From NCBI GenBank assembly GCA_963082875.1, contig OY720100.1, positions 7,750,001 to 7,814,000 on the forward strand: DNA of 64,000 bases. Direction: 5' to 3'. Position 1 is the first letter of the stretch, and each line of letters begins with the position of its first letter. Both the position numbers and the translations under genes were made by a program. Source of the DNA: Corella eumyota. Lineage: Eukaryota; Chordata; Ascidiacea; Phlebobranchia; Corellidae. Below are positions 1 through 10,384 of this stretch, one piece after another. Under the pieces are notes generated by a model. That model ran no database searches and had not been told where the DNA came from. It was given only the letters and a program-made list of their open reading frames with translations.

Positions 1-215
1 TTGGTATTTTTTTACCCTGTCTTTAAACTATTAACTATTAAATTAACTGTATATATAAATTACATTTAAGTTTTGATATTAAATTTTTTTTCTGCGGTTT
101 TTATTAAATTCCTGGATTGATTTAAAAATATAGTGTTTATATTATAAGAATTTTTGGTTAAGCATTTAAGTTTTCTACTTTTTTTAAAGCAACGAAAAAA
201 TTAATCAACTTACAG

Positions 216-810
216 TTATGAATAAGGACCTTGGCTCAAACAAGGGGGCACTTGAGGTAATTAACTTATTTCTTAAAGTTTTTGGTTTTACAATTTTTTT
301 AAATAGGCCTACTCTTGGAAATTTGTTTTTTAAATAAATGTTTTTTTAGACCCAGTTATATCAATTAGAACAACAAAAGAATGAATTGGAAGCAATTTTA
401 AGAAAAATTCAAAAAAAAGAATACAAAGAGGTAAAAATTAATTGTTCTCGCATTTTTCAGATACTTGTACTTCACGATTCTTGGTAAGGACTGTAAAGTA
501 CAAGAGAGAAATAGTGAGTACTATAAAGTATTAAATTTTTTCTGAGTACCGTAAAGTACAAGTGATGCAATTTTTTTATACATAATACACTAACAAAAAT
601 ATTATGTTAAATCCAATGTTAAATTTTCAGGAATTGAACACTCTTTTGAGCAGTTTAAACTTGAGTGGAAGTTTACAATTTAACGGATCGAACAATGAAA
701 AAGATCATTTGAACAACAACAATTTAGACCTGGATTCAATTTTAACTCGACCTAGTTCAGTTTCGTATTTAAACCTATCCCAATCTAGCCCCGATAAGTT
801 AAAAGCTTAA
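216..810 (+). CDS. 3' end of an unidentified coiled-coil protein gene
   Basis: Three exons are supported: 216-256, 350-430 and 631-810, each with AG/GT borders and matching phase, ending in TAA at 808-810. The first continues an open frame from outside the window, so upstream exons are missing. The middle exon encodes a short heptad-like helix (LYQLEQQKNELEAILRKIQK). The last is polar and Ser/Asn-rich, with NLSGSLQF and a tail ending SSPDKLKA. No domain is recognised and no family can be named. The intron at 431-630 carries a loose repeat of the word GTAAAGTACAAG. The splice model is well supported; function is unknown. Confidence 0.6.
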
Positions 811-1630
811 ACTTTGCTATAAAAAAACTAACACAATAATAACCAAATAACACATGCTAACATTCTAACAGTATTATTAAGTTAAAGCATTTGATTTATG
901 TTTTAGTTAGCTGTTAGTACATCAGTTTTATTATGCTATAATGGTACAAGAATTTTTTTCTTATTTTTGAAGTTTTTTGTATTGCAACTGTAAGTAGGTT
1001 ACTAAATTACACGAAGCTTTTGTACCTGAATTACCAACATATTAGCAAAAACCATTTTACCGATTAGACTTTTCCTATTAACCCTTTCTTCACCACACCT
1101 TTGATGGAAATGGCCCTTTAAATATATTTAAATTTAAATTTTTCGAGATATGTCCCTTTAGTAAAATAGTTTTTGGTAAAATGAAAAGGTACCACTTTAT
1201 TCTGTGTTTGTGAGAGTGATATTTTTATAAATTGGTACATTTTTTTAACAATTTTTTAAGCCTATTGTTACACCTATTCTTCAACCTGTTTTATATTTAA
1301 AATTTTTACACACTGTGCTATAGGTTACTTATTTCTTCAAATTTTTGATATATTATAACCGCTGTGATGAAATGAAGTTCTATATTCAATGGTGTTAAGT
1401 TCAGTTATTTTATTTTTGGTGTTGCTTATATTATGACATGCTTTTAGATTAGGTTTTTTATATGCCATGTTGTGCCTTTGTACTAATAACGTTTTATTTT
1501 TGCTTAACCCTTCTTAACATTTCTTCAATTTTGTATTGTTTTTTTTATATGTATATTTCATATTAATAAAGTTTATCTAATATTTTCATTTGATTTTATT
1601 AAGCGTTAAATTATGCTAAACAGAAATTAG
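811..1630. other. 3' UTR zone between two convergent genes
   Basis: This stretch holds the long T-rich 3' UTR of the plus-strand gene. It must also hold the 3' UTR of the minus-strand reductase, because only about 60 bases separate the plus-strand poly(A) signal from the reductase stop. TTTATT words near 1409 and 1492 could act as minus-strand poly(A) signals. No further coding signal is seen. Confidence 0.5.
1565..1570 (+). promoter_or_regulatory. Poly(A) signal of the coiled-coil gene
   Basis: AATAAA followed by T-rich sequence, about 750 bases after the stop at 810 and about 60 bases before the convergent reductase stop. It is the best candidate for the 3' end of this gene. Confidence 0.5.
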
Positions 1631-2854
1631 TTAAAGGATGTAAGGAATAAAAGCAGTTCTCTTTTTTGGGTAATCTTCAAATTTTTGCAAATAAAACCTA
1701 GAAGTATTTATATTAAAAACGGTGTAAAAAGTTAAAGAAGTTTTTTTGAGATAACTTAAATTTAAAATTTTTGGTAATAAGAAAATATTTTGAAAATTAG
1801 AAAGTGCGTCTTACTTGTGATGGAATAATGCCCTTGATCCAAGAGTACAAAGTGTTGAAAATGCAAAGCAGAATGTCGAATAATGAAAATTCGAAGCAAT
1901 AGCCAATCCAAACCATTCTAGAATTTCAGCCGAATAATGAGCGCAAGAAACGTACTCGAACGCACCACCACGCGGGATTTTGTAAGCTTTTTCGTTAGGC
2001 TTGCGCAAATTGCGAAGTATGTGATCACTATGCATATTAATGACAAATCCTACAGTCCAAAGCAAAACTCCTAGCAAAAAAACATAGGTCAACGTTTGAC
2101 AAGGTTAAATAATAACTTTGTCCTATAACTTTTACTTTTAAAGGGTAATATAATAATACCTATTAGAAACTGAGCATTGACAATCCAGTTGGGTGGATAA
2201 GGTCGACAAGACAGTTCGTATTGTGCAATTTGGTACCCATTTATAGCAGTATAAGTAAAACACATGGCAACTAGTCGCAATGGAAAATTTTTACTGTTAG
2301 TGTTTATCAGAAACGGGTATAGAAACGACCTGTTGCAAATAAGACTTCAGTTTTTTGGCAATTCAGTCAGGCTAGTTAATTATTATTTACCTTTGAAAGT
2401 AATGAAACGCAAACAGCCCGATTATAATAAGTTTAGGTAGCTCAATATTAGTTAGCCCAGTTTTGCAAACTAGGAAAAATGGAAGTAAAAACGAAGGACA
2501 TTCTTGTAAAACCCATGCAACTTTAAAATTGAGAGCTATAGATAACAATAAAAGAAGTTATTTATAAGTAAAAAAAAATTACATTTACGCAGTACTTATA
2601 ATTGACTTACTTTACTTTAATCTAAACGTATTTCTATGCATATTTTAATACCAATTTAGGTTGTAGGCCATAAACTTTGTTTTGTACTTACAGAAATCGT
2701 TGACATTAGCAAACTTTCCATATCCTGACGACATTCCTTTAAAATAAGCTGCCACAGACAAAAATCCTGCTAGCAATACTATAGTTGCCAATATATTAAC
2801 CACAAACATATCTTCTTTAGACTCCATTTTAAGTAAAACTACCAAAACTGCCAC
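1631..2854 (-). CDS. srd5a: 3-oxo-5-alpha-steroid 4-dehydrogenase (SRD5A1/2 type)
   Basis: Five exons (2692-2854, 2391-2520, 2160-2329, 1815-2070, 1631-1697) join in phase into about 261 residues, the usual length of SRD5A1/2. The family reduces the 4,5 double bond of 3-oxo-delta4 steroids with NADPH in the ER membrane. Conserved blocks are visible: AWVLQECPS (carrying the Glu that is catalytic in SRD5A2), LFAFHYFQRSFLYP, INMHSDHILRNLRKP, YKIPRGGAFEYVS with EWFG after it, and the C-terminus FYLQKFEDYPKKR then IPYIL. These cover the NADPH-binding C-terminal half and the membrane helices. The start at 2854 opens the frame; a second Met nine codons later is possible. The first exon is hydrophobic, as expected. 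Whether it corresponds to SRD5A1 or SRD5A2 cannot be settled. Confidence 0.93.
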
Positions 2855-5090
2855 CCTAAATATAACTGCTGTTTAAAATTTAAAGTTAACTGCTTAATTA
2901 GTTTGGACATTTAGTTGTTTGCTGCTTTATTTGATTTAAGGCTTTATTGATTTAGGGAGGTAACTTTAGGCAGCAAGCTAACATTCAAGCTTCATTCAAC
3001 CACGGCAAAGCTGGTTCTAAGTTTTATCAAGTTAAATTAGCAAACCGATTGTTGAGTATTAAAAAGTTGATATTTAAAGTAGAGCAATATAAACTTGTCG
3101 CTATCAGAACAAGGTCAAAGTCTGTTAAAGTTAAAAAGTATTTGTGTTTACATACAAGCATAAATGTCGTTAAGTGTACTTTAGCTTTTTATTTAGAAAA
3201 ACAGTTTACTAATAAATCGTCATGCAGTTACCATTATTTTTTGAATGACTGTTTATGTTTTCTTTGTGACCACAGAAAGCAGTAATACATTCTCTTGAAC
3301 ATCATAACACATTGTGTTATGTTATGCTTTTCGTTTGCGGGTTGTGGGTGTGTAGGAATTTGTGTATTGCATTTACCACGCTCAAATACTACTACTATCA
3401 CAACTTTGTGTTTAGCCATCATGTTTAAATAGACCTACACACAGTAATAAGATACCCTAGCTAGTCGATTTTCATTAAAAGATCTGCGTAGAGTGTTTGA
3501 TAATAAACAATGAGCGCACGCGTTTTTTATTGTTTGAAACTTCATTCATGCCCAGTTTCGTAGTTTACGGATGATTTAACTTGATTTCAATCAGAAATTG
3601 CACTTTCAATTATCGAAGATAGGATTATTGTATGTCGAAATGTTTGGTCGTTGATTAACATATGTTAGTTTGCTTGCCTTTTTCAATGTCTCGGACAATG
3701 GCTTCGGGATTTGTAGATTTTAACTTCGTTTTGCGTACGCCCAGGCAATTAGTTTAGTTTCACTTTTGAAATGTTTACTTAAAGTGTGTTATGTATTCTT
3801 GTAAGTGGCAAAATCAAAGCTAGTTGTGTACTAAGTTGAGCTTACGGGTTTATAACATGGGCAGGATCTTTTAGAAATGTTACAAAATGTTATAACCGTA
3901 TACAGGTTGTAAGTTTGTTTAATGTTTGTTGTTTTGAATTATTAATTGTGTTAAATCAAAAGAGCAACGATGAATATAAACCGCGCTACATTAATCGCAA
4001 AGAACAACAATGCAACAATTAGCTACCCTTTTTTGTATTGCAATTATAAAAGGCTACATTGCTTTTATTAACGCTTTAAAATATTAATGCTATATGTTTA
4101 AGATATGATTAGATCAAACACGTGAATATAGGCTACTTTATAATATTTCGATACCTTGAAGTATTTTTTTTTTTGGTTTTTCGCGCATTGATAAAAGTAA
4201 ATAATAAATACGATATACAATTAATATTACAACAATGCGACGGGAAAAAATGACAAAATCAATTTAATGATTTAAAACATGGCAAAAGTATTAATGTTTA
4301 CATAAAGATTTTAATTATTTTATGGCATGGTCACCAAACCCAGTATAGATTATATTATTAATAAATGCGATAAATAAAATACATTTTACAGAATATACAC
4401 CAAAAAAAATAAAACTATAACAAAGGAGTGGCGAAAAAACAAAATAAAATTGTACGAAAAAAAAAAGTTACGACACATTTGATTTATAATAGTAGAGCAA
4501 TCACTGTCGATGGTAGTTACAGTGTAAAAAATAACTTAAGAAAATAATAATTACATTTAAAATAACCCAGTATGGCTCTAGTAGGAAAGCACGAACTGGT
4601 CACGATAAATTGCATGTGATAAAGGTTTGTAAATTATAAGGTTCGTAAATTTTAAAAATATCTTAATTGCGAAAGTAGTTGGTTGTCATGCTGATAATGA
4701 AAGAAATACACAATGCCCGAATAATCTGGATTCACATTTCTTTTATTACCTAAAATTATGGTCCAAGCCTCGCCTAAAGACAATGGTTTGTGTCTGAATG
4801 CTTCCAGTCAGTGGCAGTCTTCCGAATCGCGATTAATTGAGGAAATGGTGTCACTTGTCTGCCTTGTTTTGTTGTTAAATTAAGTGATGTTGATTTCTAA
4901 TGTTATCTGATATAGTTTTAGATGCCAAACTGTTTTTGATTCCCAAGGGCGGCTTTGTTACATAAAATTATCTTGTTTTTCTTCAGGTAATTAATAGAGA
5001 TCTGGTTATCAACTGTAACAAACAGAAAGTTTTAAATTAAAAGAAAATCTGTTGTTTAAATGTGAAATCAGATTTTAAACCGGGTTTTCA
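2855..5090. other. Divergent intergenic region, reductase to pseudocyclase-LIM gene
   Basis: About 2.2 kb separate the two start codons, which point away from each other, so this must contain both promoters or 5' UTRs. Small open frames at 3049-3285 (+) and 3234-3422 (-) overlap on opposite strands, have no recognisable content and no convincing splice partners. No repeat or RNA gene is seen. Confidence 0.4.
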
Positions 5091-8000
5091 ATGACTATTG
5101 AGGCTATGACTGGAAAGTCGAGGTAACTTAATTTTTAAATTAGGAAAAATCAGTTTAGATATATTTTAAAACTGTGTTATTTAAAAATGAAACAATTTAC
5201 AAAGAAACTATTCAAACGACTCAACATGATTTAATTTTGATTTAGCTCTACAGAAGGAGAAATCGAAGAAAAGTTTAAAATTATGAACAGTTCGTCTCCA
5301 AAAAATTACTTACCACCTCAAACTAGGGTAAGAGTTTAAACATAAACTTTAAAATTGGTTCTACTTATATTAGTTTATTTTTTTATTATTAAGTGTTTTT
5401 TATTGAAGTAAACAAATTTAGTCAATCGATTTTTTTTAATTTTGTTAAAATCAATTATTTATAATAAAATAAGGCATTTATTAAAATTAAAATATGAAAT
5501 ATAACTAACTTGTTTAAACTCAAACTACCATAGTTATTCTTTTTAGATTTTGCATTAAGTTTATTTTGATTTTTCACTTTGTAGATAGTTACGTCGCCAT
5601 TAGTTTCAAAGGGCAGGGGACCGAGTGGAATTGTCACAGTAGTGTCTTTAAGAATTTATGGATTGGACGAAGTTTGGCAAAAATGCTCACAACAAAGTGT
5701 AGAAAGGTAAAAAAATGACATTTTTCAGAAATGTACCAATTAATTTATATATCAGCATTTAATTTTTATTCTTTTTTATATGTAATTTTTAGTTTACTGT
5801 CCCAATATCGCGATATTGTCACAAGGTGTATTAAAGACTTTCATGGATTTGAAATATCGTCTTATGAAGACCAGTTTCTTGTTGTATTTCAGCAACCATG
5901 GGATGCATTAAATTGGTAACAAGGAAAACTAATACATTACATTTTTATTTTTTTTAAATTACCTAATTAAGTTGTGTTAATCTTTTTTCTAGTTGTTTAA
6001 CGTTTCAATCGGCTCTTTTGCACACCACATGGGCAAGTGATATAATTTCATGTACAGCCTGTGCAAAAGTGGAAGAGTCTCACGGTCTTTCTGGGAAAAC
6101 TATTTTGTTTAATGGACCACGCGTTCAAATCGGGGTTAGCAGGTAAAATATAAATTTAAACTTTTATACAATTTCTTTAGTGCTCTAGACTTTCATTCGG
6201 AATAATTACAATTTATTTTTTACAAATACCTATATTACACATTGACACCATTTACGACTTTTATTACAAATAAAATATTATTACAGTTACGTACTCTTTG
6301 AAGTTTTTGATAATAAATATTGATTTAAAATGGTGATATTTTACGAAGGAGTGTTTTAAAGTAAATATTATAACTGTGACAAACTTTAACATCACTTGTG
6401 TTATAATGTTTTATTTATTTATTTACCACTCGTTTAAGACTTTTATTTATTCTAGTGACAAATCATGAAATAAGTAATGGTAAAAAATAAATGATAAATC
6501 ATTAAAGCACAGACTATATCTCTTTGTTACATAACTAGTTATTTTTGTGTCGTTTTTCAATATTACATTTTCAGTAACCTAAAGTTTGGATAAAACTATA
6601 AGTATGTTTTTAGTGTTTAAATATCTTGTAACCTTTTTTATGTGAACAGGGGAAAAGTGTATTCTGAATACGAATATTCATCGGGTAATACTAAATATAG
6701 CGGAAGTGAATTAGATCTTGCAGTTGGTGTAGCAAGAAATACTAAAGGTTAAAATTATGTATTATACTTGTCTAGTTCAATACACTATTTATCAACTTAA
6801 ATAGAACTTAAATACCCAATTATGTCTATAAATAAAATCGTTTTGGTTAAAATAACAAACGTTACATAATTCAAATTTAATACATTTCTGAGATACAATT
6901 TTGTAAAATAACATCAAACAAATAACAAGTAAATGGTAATTTTCATTTAAAATGCACTATTTTTCTCTGTTAACAACTACGATTTTCGTCCAATTTAAAA
7001 AAACAAAGTTTTTATTTTACAAACAGGTGGACAGATATTGGTGAACTCTACTGCTTGGAACGAAGTGCCAAGATCACAGTTGACTCCTTGTATTCATAAT
7101 GATACTGGTCGAAGAAAGGTGGACGGGTCAGATAAAAGAATCAGGCTTATAGAAGTAAACATACCTATTTTAACTGACAGCCTTGCCAATAAAGGGTTTG
7201 GCGGATTGTTATCACTATTTCTTTCAAGTTATTTTTTGAATTTAAATAACAAAACAATTTTTGGTTAGGATCTAATACAATAAGTTTTAGTAAAAAAAAA
7301 AAAAAATTAGTAAAATCTACTGACTTTACCCGCAGCTTCTTCCAGTTGCTTTATCAGAAAGATCAAAGTATTTTGGAACATGTTGCAGTAATTGCGGGGA
7401 AAGAATACGGCCAGATCAAGGCTATATCAAAGCTTTAAATCGTCATTGGCATTTAAAACATTTCAGGTAAGGAAATGTTTTTTTATATACCTGAGCTAGT
7501 TAAGGTTAAAGCTATTTTTTGCTTTTTTGTTTAGATGTTGTCATTGTAACGGCCCTTTGATGGACTCTTACATCGTTAAAGATGGAAAACCTTATTGTTT
7601 AGGTAGGTAAAATTTATATAGTCATTAATGTAAAACAGATTAAGGTTTAAGGATTTGTTTATTGAATTTTTAGATGATTTTTTCACCTTACATGCACGTA
7701 CATGTCATGGTTGTGATACGATAATAACTGGTTCTTATATAGAAGCTATGTCCAACTATTGGCATCCTGATTGCTTTGTTTGTCAGGTAACTTGTCAATA
7801 AAATTTTTTGTTTCTGTTAACATGAAAAGAATATTTTTGAAATCGTTTTTTCAATGTTTTGTAGAAGTGCAGGCGACCTCCTGACGGCAATGAAAGTATT
7901 TACGAATTAAACGCCCTTCCTTTTTGTCTTAAAGTAAGTTAAGGAACATATTTTTACATATTAGTTAAAAATATATAATTAGTAGAAATAGATACTGACA

Positions 8001-8122
8001 TAAAATTTATTTTATTTTAGTGTTACCACGAGGTTGCAAATTCAGTTAATAGCGGTCGAAGTAAGGCGCATAACAAGGTCGTCGATGACGTCACTAAGCA
8101 TCATGCGGTTATTAAATCGTAA
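5091..8122 (+). CDS. Class III cyclase-homology (pseudocyclase) and double LIM domain protein
   Basis: Twelve exons (5091-5122, 5246-5327, 5585-5706, 5793-5915, 5993-6142, 6650-6747, 7027-7154, 7336-7466, 7535-7602, 7674-7786, 7865-7933, 8021-8122) join in phase into 405 residues. Residues 1-50 are low complexity. Residues about 53-258 align along their whole length with fungal CYR1-type adenylyl cyclase catalytic domains, including HGFEISSYEDQFLVVF, DALNCCLTFQSALL, RVQIGVSRG, GGQILVNSTAW and the closing RIRLIELLPVAL strand. Residues 262-376 are two LIM zinc-binding domains, followed by a 29-residue basic tail. LIM domains are protein-docking modules, so a scaffold or nucleotide-sensing role is inference. 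The start was chosen because the first exon supplies the exact phase for exon 2; a Met within exon 2 is an alternative. I know no named family with this order of domains. Confidence 0.88.
5627..7374 (+). other. Cyclase-homology domain with substituted active site
   Basis: This marks residues about 53-258, spread over exons 3-8. Against the CYR1 pattern, the first metal-binding Asp (FTDI) is replaced within VVSLRI. The second metal Asp is kept (YEDQF), but the Gly before it is Glu and the adenine-selecting Lys position is Ser. The transition-state Asn/Arg block (VNKAAR) reads LDLAVG. Fold-defining hydrophobic positions and the GGQI turn are kept. Loss of one metal ligand and both transition-state residues predicts little or no cyclase activity, while nucleotide binding or dimerisation could remain. 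Confidence 0.75.
7384..8032 (+). other. Tandem LIM domains
   Basis: LIM1 (about residues 262-313) has CSNC, then HWHLKHFRCCHC, then YCLDD, which gives C-x2-C, H-x2-H, C-x2-C and C-x2-D ligands. LIM2 (322-376) has CHGC, YWHPDCFVCQKC and PFCLKC, a textbook eight-ligand set. Only eight residues separate the two, as in paxillin, PINCH and FHL type tandems. All zinc ligands are present, so both domains should fold. Confidence 0.93.
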
Positions 8123-10384
8123 TTATTTCGCCTGCAAGTGGGCAGTATGTAGACATCTTAACGTATTAAGCCAAGCGTTTTTGTAGTAGTTATTTAAAGA
8201 GAGTATTGGGTTGATATGTTAGTTTTTTTATTTGAGATTACATATATTTAATTGTTTATGTCACAGTTTAATTTCATATGCTATTTCTTTACAGTTTGTA
8301 CAAATTTATTAGTTGAACAATTATAATTATGCAACTGACATACCAAATTAAAGTAACTTAATTTGTATGTATACGCATAACGTTTGAAACCTAACCCTAA
8401 CCTTAACTCACTCTAAACCAATTTTACTTGATCGTTTATTAATATTAGAACTAGACGCTAATTGGTCATTTTAATATATTTTTAACTTGTTTTGAAATTG
8501 AGCTGTTTTTATTTGATTTTTAGTAATTTATTATATACATTAGTTATGTGAAATCGTTTTAAATAGTATTCTATATGAATAACACTGTTATGACTTATGC
8601 CTAAAAAAGTTCGTTGTATTATTTTAATTTTAATAAATTTTATTTTTTGTAATAATACTTAATTTATGTCATTTCTTATTTAAAAATTTGGCAAAATTTA
8701 AAAAATCTTATTACGCATTTCAAGTAATAGTTTACGTTTTTTTACAGTTGTTGAAAAAAAATTTATCCTAAGTAAACTTAAGTGACGTTTAAAATATGAC
8801 TTTTTAAAACCTAAGTGTAGTCACCCGAAACGAACTTTGGCGAAATTCCTTTGATTGGCTTCGCATTTTTACTTTTTCCGACACGAAAATAGTTTTCTGG
8901 GTATTTGTGTTAAGGATAACTGGTAACTAACTAAAGTGCTGATTGTTATTGTGTAACTGAGGCCAGACATCAAACACAAAACGCGTCATCCCAATATTAT
9001 GAGTTTTTGGTATCCGAAATCATGGTTACCGTCTAACAGAACAACTATTGTAGACAAAAATGTATTTAAATACTGCTTTTACGTCATCGAATCGACCTTG
9101 CATTTGCGTCATAGAAATTTGCATTGTTTGAAGGGTTAAATATCGTTCTCATAAATTGCCGGTTTTGGGTTTCATAACCACAGATGTAGTGGTAAACTTA
9201 GCTCAACAACCTAAACGTAACGTGGTCACCAAGTTTTGGTTTACTTTTTAACAATGTTGTTTTTTGTATTGGAAAAACCTGAATTTAAATGTAAGCTGAC
9301 GAAACCCCATTATTAAGACGAAACATTATCCACCGCTAGTGATGATTATGATAAATTACAAAGACATTAGTAATATTTCGCTGGGGACTAGAAAACATTA
9401 TCTAAATTGCAAGCCGGTTGGTTTCCCTTGTAAAAACCACACAATTCGATATTCGCAGGTTTGATATCTGTAAAACAAATCGCATTAAAATAAATTAATA
9501 AAACATCAGATTGTGTTGGTGTTTACGTTAGATAAGACGCTCAACAAAAACTCTAAATTATTCCTAATTTTAATAAAAAGAGTATACGAGATGGAAAGTG
9601 AGCTAGTGGGGACAATGAATGTATTATGTAACTGATGAAAAGTTGATTAGCCGACGGCATTACAGTCTTAACTAACTGTTGTTCTATTAACCTATCCTTA
9701 ACTTCTGCACCTCGCCTAAAAGCTGGTTTGTTTAGGCGCTTGAACGATTTTTTTCGAAAATTCGCGTTTTTTGCAATCACCATAACAATTACAAAACTGA
9801 CATTTTACAGACATTACTATTGTTGCTGAGTGACGAAAAAAACGCTTTTGTTGATTTTTTTTAAAAAAACGATAAGAAAAAACTTGTAAAAGAAAATTTT
9901 TGTAAGCCTTTTATAGAGGGTTTAGATATTATATAGATCTAAATTATTACGCTTAATCTATAAATGAATATATCTGTAACCGTTAGTCGTTTTTAGAATT
10001 ATTTTTTAAACCGTTTTGAAAAATGACCGAATGTGTGGATTAGGCTACCCCATATTCAATTTAAACAGTACGTACTTATTTTCCAATTTTCGACATACAA
10101 AAAAGCAAGGTCTGTATTAAATCACAGCTTAACAAATATTTCAGTCAATTCTTTTGCCCTAAAAATGTAGAATATTTCAGCTTTTTTTAAAGTGAATTAT
10201 CACTCTGTAGGTATAATACATAAGTTATTAAACTAGTTTTAAGGTACACTGTCCTGGGTCAGACGTTGTATCGCCGGCAATACTAATCCTTTACGTAAAC
10301 AAGAGCGATCTAGACTTTCAAGTTTGAACTGGGACTATCAGTTTACGAAACTAGGTAGAGTCAACGAGTTTTCGGCCAAGAACG
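8123..10384. other. 3' UTR and intergenic region
   Basis: The first 500 bases are the likely 3' UTR of the LIM gene. The rest leads to the next plus-strand gene and should contain its promoter. A 76-codon minus-strand frame at 9553-9783 is basic and featureless and is not supported as a gene. No repeat or RNA gene is seen. Confidence 0.35.
8632..8637 (+). promoter_or_regulatory. Poly(A) signal of the pseudocyclase-LIM gene
   Basis: AATAAA followed by a T-rich run, about 510 bases after the stop codon at 8120-8122. Confidence 0.5.

Noticed and set aside
3049-3422. Overlapping small frames on both strands between the reductase and LIM genes
   Set aside because: No recognisable domain, no splice partner, and both strands open in the same AT-rich stretch.
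9553-9783. 76-codon basic minus-strand frame upstream of the VWA-FN3 gene
   Set aside because: No family signature and no supporting exons nearby; length is within chance for the region.
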